From: Lacrimispora sphenoides
GTDB lineage: Bacteria > Bacillota > Clostridia > Lachnospirales > Lachnospiraceae
Reading direction: 5' to 3'
Assembly (NCBI RefSeq): GCF_900105215.1
Contig: NZ_FOIP01000001.1
Span: 2,254,001 to 2,318,000, forward strand
Length of the DNA stretch: 64,000 nt
A program made the translations under genes and the position numbers. Shown piece after piece: positions 58,570 to 64,000 of this stretch. The stretch's first letter is position 1; every line of letters starts with the position of its first letter. The notes under the pieces are model-generated. The model was not told the DNA's origin and searched no databases. It saw nothing but the letters and a program-made list of their open reading frames with translations.

Positions 58570-59556
58570 ATCTAGTCTCCTTTTTTATTTACGGTAGTCA
58601 AAGTTAAGTGGACTTGACCTTTTCCTTCTCTTTTGACACTCTTCCTTTATTATCATTCTTTGTTGTTATATTGAACACTCCTTTATTCAAAGGAGTCTAT
58701 GGTATGAGAAAGATTTTACCACATACAGGCTCATGTTTTCAACTTAGCTTTATATAGAGTACTATTTTTCTATATTTTATCAAAAAATGCTACTTTAATA
58801 TCTTTAAACCACCAGAAGATTGTTGAACAGGAATTTGTTTTTCAAAAAGATTAGCTACCATAAAACTAGCGTTCATAACTGGATGAAAGGAAAAGGGATT
58901 CTGTCCATGTTTTGATCGTGTCTCTGCAGAAATCTCGCCGCCGAATAAAAAACTGAATTAAATAAGCGGCTGTTGGTGTTTTGGATAATCAGTACTTGGC
59001 GAAAGATACAAGTACACAATCCAATCAACTACCAACGACCGCTTACAACAATCGAATTTCGTTATAATTTGATCTTAATAATAAATGGAGCTAGGTCTAT
59101 TTTTTCTATTTTTCCAAATTTCTGTAGAGTACTATAATATTGTTAGAGAACTTTTCATTAAAATTATTGTTCTTGCCACATTATAAGAAATGTATCTTTC
59201 AGATATGTTTTTGAAAAAGATTTCAATGATAAATCTTATTATTATAATTTGTATATGGAGTGTTATGGTGAATAAGTGAAGGAACACCTTGATAAAAATA
59301 GAGAGGATTAGGGTTTTATATGCATTTCGATGTGGGGTTGTATTATTGATTGTCTGGAGAAATTCAGAATCTATTAAAGTGAAATTTTAGGTTGAGCCAG
59401 CAGGGGATATAATAATAAACCCTGCTGACTTAGCTGTAATAATTAAACATTGCTCTGACTTTTTAATATACAGATATTTGGTACATATTCACTTTATCAA
59501 TTTGGTATTTGAAGAAAATGGATAGGCTAGATGTGATTAATTAATGCGGTGAGAGA
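58570..59556. other. Long AT-rich intergenic region
   Basis: About 1 kb without a supported gene. It holds a long imperfect hairpin (58964-59044) and a shorter one (CAGCAGGG / CCCTGCTG, 59398-59427). On the minus strand from about 58930 to 58790 an open frame of about 50 residues can be read (contains HPVMNASFMVANLFEKQ), without a start; it might be a transposase or other gene remnant, but I do not recognise it. Confidence 0.5.
58964..59044. repeat. Long nested inverted repeat (structured element)
   Basis: Outer arms AAGCGGCTGTTGGT and ACCAACGACCGCTT, a middle GGAT/ATCC pair, and inner GTACTTG/CAAGTAC arms around a 10-nt loop are nested with the same centre, so one RNA or single-strand DNA fold of about 80 nt would form. 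No T run follows, arguing against a terminator. Candidates are a small RNA or a miniature transposable element. Confidence 0.55.
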
Positions 59557-59757
59557 TTATGCGATGTGAACATTAACAGCCTGAAGACCACGATTTCCTG
59601 TGGTTGTTTCAAAAACAACTGACTGGCCATCTTCTAATGATTTATAACCTTCCATAGCAAGACCGGAGAAATGAACGAATATATCATTACCCTCTTCATC
59701 GCAAATAAAACCGAACCCCTTTTGTGCATTAAACCATTTCACTGTACCTTTTTTCAT
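59557..59757 (-). CDS. Cold shock protein (CspA family)
   Basis: A 66-residue cold-shock-domain RNA chaperone. RNP1 is KGFGFI, RNP2 is IFVHFS, and the N-terminal [10 protein letters not shown] is typical. AAGGAGG precedes the ATG at 59757; the longer frame from 59829 would run through the leader. Csp genes are often controlled through a structured 5' leader, and about 120 AT-rich bases precede this one. Its surroundings are accessory DNA, so it may be an extra copy. Confidence 0.95.
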   Translation of the reverse strand: MKKGTVKWFNAQKGFGFICDEEGNDIFVHFSGLAMEGYKSLEDGQSVVFETTTGNRGLQAVNVHIA

Positions 59758-59987
59758 GATAGATACCTCCTTAAAATTATATTGTATTCTTCTTAAAATT
59801 AAAAATCGCATATACTTGTAAATCATCAATAGAATAATGACTTACAAATATATGCGAAATCATAACTTTATTTTAAATACTGACCTAGTGTATCACGGTA
59901 TTACATAGAAGTCAAGCAGAAGATTATTAAGAAAGGGAGGATAGATTGGGGGAATCGTCAAAAGAGTGCCGGGGGGGCTTGGCATAG

Positions 59988-60224
59988 TTGATGATTCGAA
60001 CTGGTTCTTTCTTTCTGCTAAAGTGTCAGCGGCAAATAACTACTTCTCCAGGACATTTTGCTTTAGTATCAGCTTTTCTGATTAAGTATTATGGGCATGG
60101 AATAGGTCACAGTCTTAATGAACCGATTGGTCCAGTGTTACAAATGACTGGGTGTGATATATGCAGATTCGGAATCTCCCTTAAAAAAAGGCCTCATCGG
60201 ATTGATCGGTTGAGGGAAACCTGA
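59988..60224 (+). pseudogene. Remnant of a phage DNA (cytosine-5) methyltransferase
   Basis: The frame contains QITTSPGHFALVSAFLIKYYG followed shortly by GHSLNEPIG, typical of the C-terminal part of phage C5 DNA methyltransferases, where a T-x-x-P-x-H-x-x-LV segment precedes a conserved KYYG and an EPxxT stretch. Start and end of the frame do not fit a complete protein (78 residues; a full enzyme is over 300), and no catalytic PCxx motif is present. I therefore call it a decayed fragment. Recognition is by motif memory only. Confidence 0.6.
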
Positions 60225-60229
60225 AAGCA

Positions 60230-60379
60230 TGGCACTTCTGGAGGTATGAATGTTGGGTTGATGAAGTTACTGGATGAAGATATGGCTGGGGCCATGTTCT
60301 TAATTACATCGGAGTAGCTTGGGAAGATTATCCAGCCGTGCAGATGTCAATTTATGATTTTCCAGAGTATATGCCGTAA
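60230..60379 (+). pseudogene. Remnant of an unidentified phage-like gene with an internal stop
   Basis: One frame reads WHFWRYECWVDEVTG, a TGA stop, then RYGWGHVLNYIGVAWEDYPA and ends with SIYDFPEYMP before TAA. The frame is protein-like on both sides of the single stop and there is no start. The two parts probably were one gene adjoining the methyltransferase remnant. Function not recognised. Confidence 0.5.
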
Positions 60380-60707
60380 AAAAGGTAGTAGCCGGCAAGA
60401 CCGGAGAGTCATGTCGGCTAAGTGAAAGGTTATAAAGACTTTGTCTTTATGGTCATAGTATAGCATCATATTCTTAAATAAATCTGAAATAAGAGTAATT
60501 CATTGTAAAAAGGAAGGAGCCGGAAAGATCATAAATCCTACCGGCTGTATGAAAAAAAGTTTTATCTAAAGGTTATTGGCCTCTTTACAGTTATTAGTAT
60601 ACCGGGAAATTGTGACGGGATTTTGATGGATCTGTGAAGAGTTTGTGAAAAGAGAACAGGTTGCCGGATATAAAAATTGATGCAGGGTACGGAGGTGATG
60701 GCTATGA
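60380..60707. other. Noncoding stretch with small hairpins
   Basis: No supported gene. Two small GCCGG-type hairpins (near 60390-60420 and 60518-60546, AGCCGG/CCGGCT) occur; the second is followed by A-rich sequence rather than a T run on the plus strand. Confidence 0.45.
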
Positions 60708-60842
60708 GTGTCCTGGTGTGGGAAAGATAAAATTGAGCATGGTCAGAGCTTTTGCCAGGAGTGCGACGAACAGACTGAATGGAAAGAGGAACAAAATTGG
60801 GATTTTATGAAAAGATTGTACATTGAGAACTTAATATTTTAG
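60708..60842 (+). CDS. Small Cys-containing protein, possibly a decayed zinc-ribbon
   Basis: A 44-residue ORF starting GTG, 8 bases after a strong GGAGGTGAT site. It reads MSWCGKDKIEHGQSFCQECD then an acidic/aromatic tail. One CxxC pair is intact (CQEC), but the first knuckle has a single Cys. If read from ATG at 60704 with two one-base shifts, the start would give a CPGC knuckle, so this could be a frameshifted zinc-ribbon gene. Whether it is expressed is unknown. Confidence 0.4.
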   Translation: MSWCGKDKIEHGQSFCQECDEQTEWKEEQNWDFMKRLYIENLIF

Positions 60843-60915
60843 TTGGTAAAGAGTGTCAAAGAAAATAACTTTGCATTTATTAATAATATAAGATTATGAA
60901 AATAGGAATATTTAT

Positions 60916-61122
60916 ATGGATTGTTCTCAAGGTGATCCCAGAATGGATTTTGGTGGAAGAGGCTCAGGTAGAAGAGGTTTCGACAGAAGGGAAATGCGGG
61001 AAGAATTCAATAGAAGAATGGAATTTGACAGAAGACATAAAGTTGAAAGAAGAGAAGAATTCGACAGAAGACATGATTTTGATTTAAGATTTCCATTTTG
61101 GTGGTTATTATTTTTTTCATAA
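60916..61122 (+). CDS. Small Arg/Asp-rich repeat protein
   Basis: A 68-residue protein made of FDRR-type repeats (RRGFDRRE, MEFDRRH, EEFDRRHDF) and a hydrophobic aromatic C-terminus (FPFWWLLFFS). The ATG at 60916 is preceded by AGGA. A second frame from 60896 (63 residues) overlaps it almost completely; I prefer this one because it has periodicity and ends close to a terminator. Family not recognised; the arrangement of charged repeats and a hydrophobic tail could bring it to a membrane or spore surface. Confidence 0.5.
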   Translation: MDCSQGDPRMDFGGRGSGRRGFDRREMREEFNRRMEFDRRHKVERREEFDRRHDFDLRFPFWWLLFFS

Positions 61123-61140
61123 TAACTATTTTAAGCCGGA

Positions 61141-61174
61141 CTACCAACTATAATATTTAGTTGGTAGTTTTTTT
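61141..61174 (+). terminator. Terminator after the small repeat protein
   Basis: CTACCAACTA pairs perfectly with TAGTTGGTAG around 7 nt, followed by seven Ts. Confidence 0.92.
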
Positions 61175-61258
61175 ATGGGTCGTGACCCTGTTGAGCTCGC
61201 GAAGCGTGCGAAATATCAACCACCCGCTATGCGGGTGCGCGGTGTTTGTTATACAAAA

Positions 61259-61321
61259 AAATCACCTTTCCGTTATAATGAGGTTGTTCAAGCCAATTTA
61301 TAACGAGAGGAAAGGTGATTT
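61259..61321 (+). promoter_or_regulatory. Ribosome-site-hiding hairpin of IS200 tnpA
   Basis: AAATCACCTTTCC and GTTATAA (61259-61278) pair with TTATAAC and GGAAAGGTGATTT (61298-61321). The right arm contains the tnpA ribosome site, so the folded leader blocks translation, a known control of IS200 transposases. Confidence 0.85.
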
Positions 61322-61323
61322 TA

Positions 61324-61785
61324 ATGGCCAATAAGGCAAACAGTTTAGCACACACCAAATGGATGTGTAAGTATCACATAGTGTTCACACCAAAGTACAG
61401 GAGAAAAATAATTTACAACCAGTACAAGGAGAGCATCAGAGATATTTTGAAACAGCTATGTGGATACAAAGGCGTAGAGATATTGGAAGGGCATGTAATG
61501 CCCGACCATGTCCATATGCTAGTAAGTATTCCGCCTAAACTTAGTGTATCACAATTTATGGGATACCTCAAAGGAAAAAGTGCGCTAATGATTTTCGATC
61601 AGCACGCAAACTTAAAGTATAAGTTTGGAAATCGGCATTTTTGGGCAGAGGGATATTATGTGAGCACAGTTGGACTTAACGAGGCAACTATAAAGAAATA
61701 TATCCAGGAACAAGAAAGTCACGATGTTGCAATGGATAAATTAAGCGTCAAAGAGTATGAAGACCCTTTTAAGGGTAGCCGGTAG
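61324..61785 (+). CDS. tnpA: IS200/IS605-family transposase TnpA (Y1 HUH)
   Basis: A 153-residue single-strand transposase of usual length. The HUH metal motif is HVHMLVSI, and the catalytic Tyr lies in the last helix near NEATIKKYIQEQ. The typical IS200 start (HTKWMCKYHIVFTPKYRRK) is present. No tnpB/IscB accessory gene accompanies it. The gene appears intact and its leader hairpin is preserved, so the element may still be mobile. Confidence 0.95.
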   Translation: MANKANSLAHTKWMCKYHIVFTPKYRRKIIYNQYKESIRDILKQLCGYKGVEILEGHVMPDHVHMLVSIPPKLSVSQFMGYLKGKSALMIFDQHANLKYKFGNRHFWAEGYYVSTVGLNEATIKKYIQEQESHDVAMDKLSVKEYEDPFKGSR

Positions 61786-61925
61786 TACAAATGCCCTTTC
61801 AAGGGCTGCGACGAGTCAAGGGCGTTAAGGCTTGAACAAAGTGAAAGCCAGCGTCTTTAGGCGCTGGCCGGTAACAGAGGCTTATAGCCTCAGAGCAAAC
61901 CACCCGTTTGACGGGTGGTCATGAT

Positions 61926-62056
61926 TGTCATAATCAAATAAACATTTGCAATAAAAAGAAAAGGTATATTATAAATTGGGGTTAATTTTTTGCCATCGTA
62001 CGTTGAATCAAAAACCACATCTCAAACGAAATAAGCAGCCTGAGATGTGGTAGGTT
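61926..62056 (-). terminator. Terminator of the YmaF gene within a short gap
   Basis: On the minus strand CCACATCTCA pairs with TGAGATGTGG (62010-62052) and is followed by TTTTTGAT. The remaining bases up to the insertion sequence hold nothing recognisable. Confidence 0.75.
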
Positions 62057-62074
62057 TAAATTTCAAAAAAATAA

Positions 62075-62443
62075 TTAAGCTTCTTCACCGATAGGATCAT
62101 TAATCAAGGTGGCCACTCTAAAGTCATGAAAGTGACCATCGCTAACTTCTGTTACGGATTCCAGAAAATGAACATGTCTGTCCCCAACAGGAATTGCAAG
62201 CGATGTTTTACCACGAAATTCATGAAAATGATTTTCATAAAAATCTGTTCTAAATTTTACTTCATGAAAGTGGCTCATGCCAGCAGGGATTACTTCACCA
62301 GAAACCGTAGCAAAACGATGATTATGGGGATCTTCTTCGCGTTCTGCTATCTCTACGCTGCCTTGAACTTCATGAACGTGTGCCTGCTGCTTATCATGGC
62401 AATCACAATGTTCTTTATGCCAATCTTGGCTATAGTCATTCAT
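62075..62443 (-). CDS. YmaF-family His-rich protein
   Basis: A 122-residue protein with regularly spaced His pairs (HVHEV, HNHRFA, HFHEVKF, HFHEFRG, HVHFLES, HFHDFRV), the YmaF pattern of repeated short beta strands, likely a small beta-helix or propeller-like fold that could bind metal. Its N-terminal part has an extra HEHCDCHD stretch. No signal peptide. AGGAG precedes the start. YmaF function is unknown; related proteins occur near spore-associated genes in Bacilli and Clostridia. Confidence 0.85.
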   Translation of the reverse strand: MNDYSQDWHKEHCDCHDKQQAHVHEVQGSVEIAEREEDPHNHRFATVSGEVIPAGMSHFHEVKFRTDFYENHFHEFRGKTSLAIPVGDRHVHFLESVTEVSDGHFHDFRVATLINDPIGEEA

Positions 62444-62915
62444 ATTGATTTACTCCTGTATTCCAATATTAGGAAAATCTTGTTTTCCATTATTATTATA
62501 TGAATATAATGCAATAAGGTGTTGTTCCTGAGACGGCCTATAGTAAGGGGAAATATGGTATAAAAAGTGCCAAGTAAATTTACTTGGCATAAGATTTATC
62601 AGTATTTAGGACAATACTAAAATTACTAAGATCCAGAACTTTTATGCAGATGGGGATATGCTCACGCCGGTTCAAGATAGGGCTCTGGAGTATCCTGGAC
62701 TGGTAGAGTAGACAGCGATAGCGAAAGAAACTCTTTTAAATTGCTGCATACAATATAATATATTGTACAAAACATTTATTGCTATAAATTACTCCAACAA
62801 AGTGGGCTCCGGAGATCTGAACTGGGGCCTTTTATCTACCCATTCTCAAAATTCACACCCCACTTACTTGTCCCATATAATATTGTGTAGTACGATATGA
62901 AAGGAGTCTAAGTAT
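62444..62915. other. Intergenic region with a perfect palindrome
   Basis: About 470 bases with no supported gene. It contains the 20-nt perfect palindrome at 62569-62588. A short frame around 62640-62710 (ADGDMLTPVQDRALEYPGLVE) reads like a gene fragment but has no start. Confidence 0.5.
62569..62588. repeat. 20-nt perfect palindrome
   Basis: GCCAAGTAAATTTACTTGGC is fully self-complementary. On the minus strand it is followed by ACTTTTTA, so it may terminate minus-strand transcription; an operator is the alternative. Confidence 0.6.
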
Positions 62916-63263
62916 ATGAGTAATGATAATTTAAAATGTAGATGTAAATATTTTGAAAAGTGCGAACCCAAACGTGAATGTGAATGCGAAAAGAAACGCG
63001 AATGTGAATGCGAAAAGAAACGCGAATGCGAATGCGAAAAGAAACGTGAATGCGAATGCGAAAAGAAACGTGAGTGCGAATGCGAAAAGAAACATGATCA
63101 TGATAAGGACTGCGAATGGTTCGGAAAAGCATTAAAGGAATCTTACTGGAGAGGCTTTAAAGACGGCTGCAGAAAATGCAGACGGAAAGAAAATGAATGT
63201 GACGAACGTGAAAAGTATGATGAGTATGAAGATTACGAAGAATATGACGAGTATGAAAGATAG
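62916..63263 (+). CDS. Cys-rich octapeptide-repeat protein
   Basis: A 115-residue protein with five perfect tandem copies of the octapeptide RECECEKK (residues 20-59), encoded by a 24-bp DNA repeat at 62973-63092 that varies only at third positions. A Cys-rich head (KCRCKYFEKC) precedes it; a segment with DHDKDCEWF and GFKDGCRKCRRK follows; the tail is acidic and Tyr-rich (EDYEEYDEY). There is no signal peptide. Regular Cys on a charged helix suggests metal binding or disulfide cross-linking, as in some spore coat proteins, but I recognise no family. AAAGGAG precedes the ATG, and a terminator follows. Confidence 0.75.
   Translation: MSNDNLKCRCKYFEKCEPKRECECEKKRECECEKKRECECEKKRECECEKKRECECEKKHDHDKDCEWFGKALKESYWRGFKDGCRKCRRKENECDEREKYDEYEDYEEYDEYER
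62973..63092 (+). repeat. Five tandem 24-bp coding repeats
   Basis: Units CGTGAATGTGAATGCGAAAAGAAA and near-identical copies repeat five times without gaps inside the Cys-rich gene. Differences are silent (GT/GC, TGT/TGC), so copy number may change by slippage or recombination without frame loss. Confidence 0.9.
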
Positions 63264-63274
63264 TTAATGATAAG

Positions 63275-63304
63275 AGCGGGCTTCGGTATTCCGGGCCCGC
63301 TTTA
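63275..63304 (+). terminator. Terminator of the octapeptide-repeat gene
   Basis: AGCGGGC pairs with GCCCGCT, extended inside by CCGG/TTCGG-type pairs, followed by TTTAAC; the T run is short. Confidence 0.65.
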
Positions 63305-63339
63305 ACAAGCTCTTTGCAATCTGCCTGCGGCATATTAAC

Positions 63340-63525
63340 TTGATTACAATTCAACTTTTACTCCAAAACGTTTTTTTTGATGAAAACGGATATATGAAAA
63401 TTGGTTGGATCCAAGTAGGAAACAACTGGTACTATACTAATGATACAGGAGTTATGGAAACAGGAGAACGCCGGATAGATGGGGTAACTTATAATTTTAA
63501 TGCATATGGAATTATGAAAAATTAA
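63340..63525 (+). pseudogene. Orphan cell-wall-binding repeat fragment
   Basis: Two choline-binding-like repeats (FFDENGYMKIGWIQVGNNWYY and TGVMETGERRIDGVTYNF) without signal peptide or catalytic domain, starting only with TTG and lacking a ribosome site. It resembles the C-terminal end of a wall protein or phage lysin of which the rest has been lost. Similar in type, not identical, to the large repeat protein at 6953-8371. Confidence 0.6.
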
Positions 63526-63546
63526 AGAATAGATTTGATTATATTG

Positions 63547-63575
63547 AGAGATAGCTTTAGCTGTCTCTTTTTCTA
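63547..63575 (+). terminator. Terminator after the cell-wall-binding fragment
   Basis: AGAGATAGC pairs with GCTGTCTCT around TTTA, followed by TTTTTCT. Confidence 0.75.
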
Positions 63576-63606
63576 TACCCAAAACGACGAAAGGAGGTGA
63601 TGATAC

Positions 63607-63837
63607 ATGGCTAGGGCTCCTGATGAAGCGAAACTAAAAGCTAAAGAACTTTATGCGAATGGTAAAATGTTAATTGTGATAGCTAATCAATTAGACGGAA
63701 TAACAGAGGTTAAGGCCGATGTAATAATCGCGGCATTCCGAGCACCTAATGTGTGTGAGCAGATTGCAGAAACAAACGCAAAGTTATTATACCTTTCTAT
63801 GATGACAGGTATTGAAATGGAGGGTCTGGGTATATGA
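63607..63837 (+). CDS. Small phage protein, possible recombinant of terminase and tail-region genes
   Basis: A 76-residue protein after a very strong AAAGGAGGTGAT site. The N-terminal 20-25 residues (MARAPDEAKLKAKELYANGK) resemble the start of phage terminase small subunits, with the ARxxDExxxxAxELY helix; the rest (NVCEQIAETNAKLLYLSMM) resembles small proteins encoded just before XkdX in Clostridia phages. Its stop overlaps the XkdX start (ATGA). The junction may reflect a deletion fusing two parts of a prophage. Recognition of both parts is from memory and needs a search. Confidence 0.55.
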   Translation: MARAPDEAKLKAKELYANGKMLIVIANQLDGITEVKADVIIAAFRAPNVCEQIAETNAKLLYLSMMTGIEMEGLGI

Positions 63838-63971
63838 GCGAACGTTATGAATTGGTAAAAAAGTATTGTGATTTAGGGTACTGGACGGAGAAAATGGTAT
63901 GGAATGCGGTGGGGCGTTGGATTACAGAGAAAGAATACATGGATATCACCGGAAAAGAAAATGAAAAATAG
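63834..63971 (+). CDS. XkdX-family phage protein
   Basis: A 45-residue protein matching the XkdX family (short phage proteins with YELVKKYCDLGYWTEKMVWNAVG... and ending WITEKEYMDITG). In Bacillus PBSX-like and clostridial phages it lies between tail genes and holin/lysin genes. It overlaps the preceding gene by 4 bases. The prophage would continue to the right of the window. Confidence 0.85.
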   Translation: MSERYELVKKYCDLGYWTEKMVWNAVGRWITEKEYMDITGKENEK

Positions 63972-64000
63972 AAAGAATGAGGCATGGTCCGTTGTTAGAA

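Larger units (their letters stand above)
61205..61925 (+). mobile_element. IS200-type insertion sequence
   Basis: A complete small insertion sequence with a single tnpA gene. Sub-terminal hairpins, which TnpA recognises as single strands, lie at both ends: CACCCGC/GCGGGTG at 61221-61237 and CCACCCGT/ACGGGTGG at 61900-61918. No terminal inverted repeats or target duplication are expected in this family. Exact cleavage points were not resolved, so boundaries are approximate. It has inserted between small accessory genes. Confidence 0.85.

Noticed and set aside
58790..58930. Minus-strand frame resembling a transposase end
   Set aside because: No start, no recognised motif and two competing frames of similar quality; reported only as a note in the gap.
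58964..59044. Integron attC site
   Set aside because: The outer arms do not carry the GTTRRRY/RYYYAAC core sites and no integrase or cassette is near.
60896..61087. Alternative ORF overlapping the FDRR-repeat gene
   Set aside because: Same DNA in another frame, without the repeat periodicity, and ending well before the terminator.
62973..63092. Tandem 24-bp repeats resembling a CRISPR array
   Set aside because: Units are contiguous with no spacers, keep an open reading frame and vary silently, so they are coding repeats.

Overview
The window reads as chromosome of a low-to-mid GC anaerobic Clostridia member, most likely Lachnospiraceae (Lacrimispora / Clostridium cluster XIVa type). This is inferred from strong AGGAGG ribosome sites, the order recA-recX-rny, a giant fused 2-hydroxyacyl-CoA dehydratase activase, a clostridial LexA box, choline-binding-like cell-wall repeats, and clostridial AraR, YesN/Lpl and DUF6323/DUF6179 gene arrangements. 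No rRNA, tRNA or CRISPR array was seen.

Layout. 0-7 kb: a molybdenum hydroxylase large subunit, then a MacB-like ABC export operon (ATPase, FtsX-type permease, HlyD-type adaptor). 7-10 kb: a secreted cell-wall-binding repeat protein and an uncharacterised gene pair. 10-18 kb: a ten-gene minus-strand operon that is the most interesting part of the window. It holds a BglG-type PRD regulator, an amidohydrolase, a stand-alone PRD protein, a glycine-rich SFCGS protein, DUF4312, DUF4311, DUF4310, a DgaE-like PLP ammonia lyase, a DgaF-like KDGP aldolase and a dedicated HPr. It matches the uncharacterised EF_0829-EF_0839-type cluster of Enterococcus faecalis and looks like a PTS-like uptake and breakdown route for an amino-sugar acid. 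18-31 kb: a giant dehydratase-activase-like protein, CorA, a protease-dead rhomboid with a zinc ribbon, pyruvate kinase, a decarboxylase of the lysA type with a structured leader, a MazG remnant, an M20 peptidase and an intracellular subtilisin.

31-38 kb: LOG-family protein, LysR regulator, a bicovalent-flavin BBE oxidoreductase, then the housekeeping block recA (with promoter and LexA box), recX and rny. 38-47 kb: a glycan uptake locus (GH95-like hydrolase, two Lpl-type permeases, lipoprotein binding protein) facing a membrane-bound YesN-like AraC regulator. 47-55 kb: a D,D-carboxypeptidase and the L-arabinose operon abfA-araA-kinase-araD-araR, with a promoter and likely AraR operator upstream. 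55-58.6 kb: an MFS transporter and two AraC regulators.

58.6-64 kb is an AT-rich accessory zone: noncoding hairpins, a cold-shock gene, decayed phage genes (DNA methyltransferase tail and others), an intact IS200-type insertion sequence, YmaF, two low-complexity repeat proteins, an orphan cell-wall-binding fragment, and at the right edge an apparently recombined phage gene overlapping an XkdX gene. The phage remnants suggest a degraded prophage, which may continue beyond the window.
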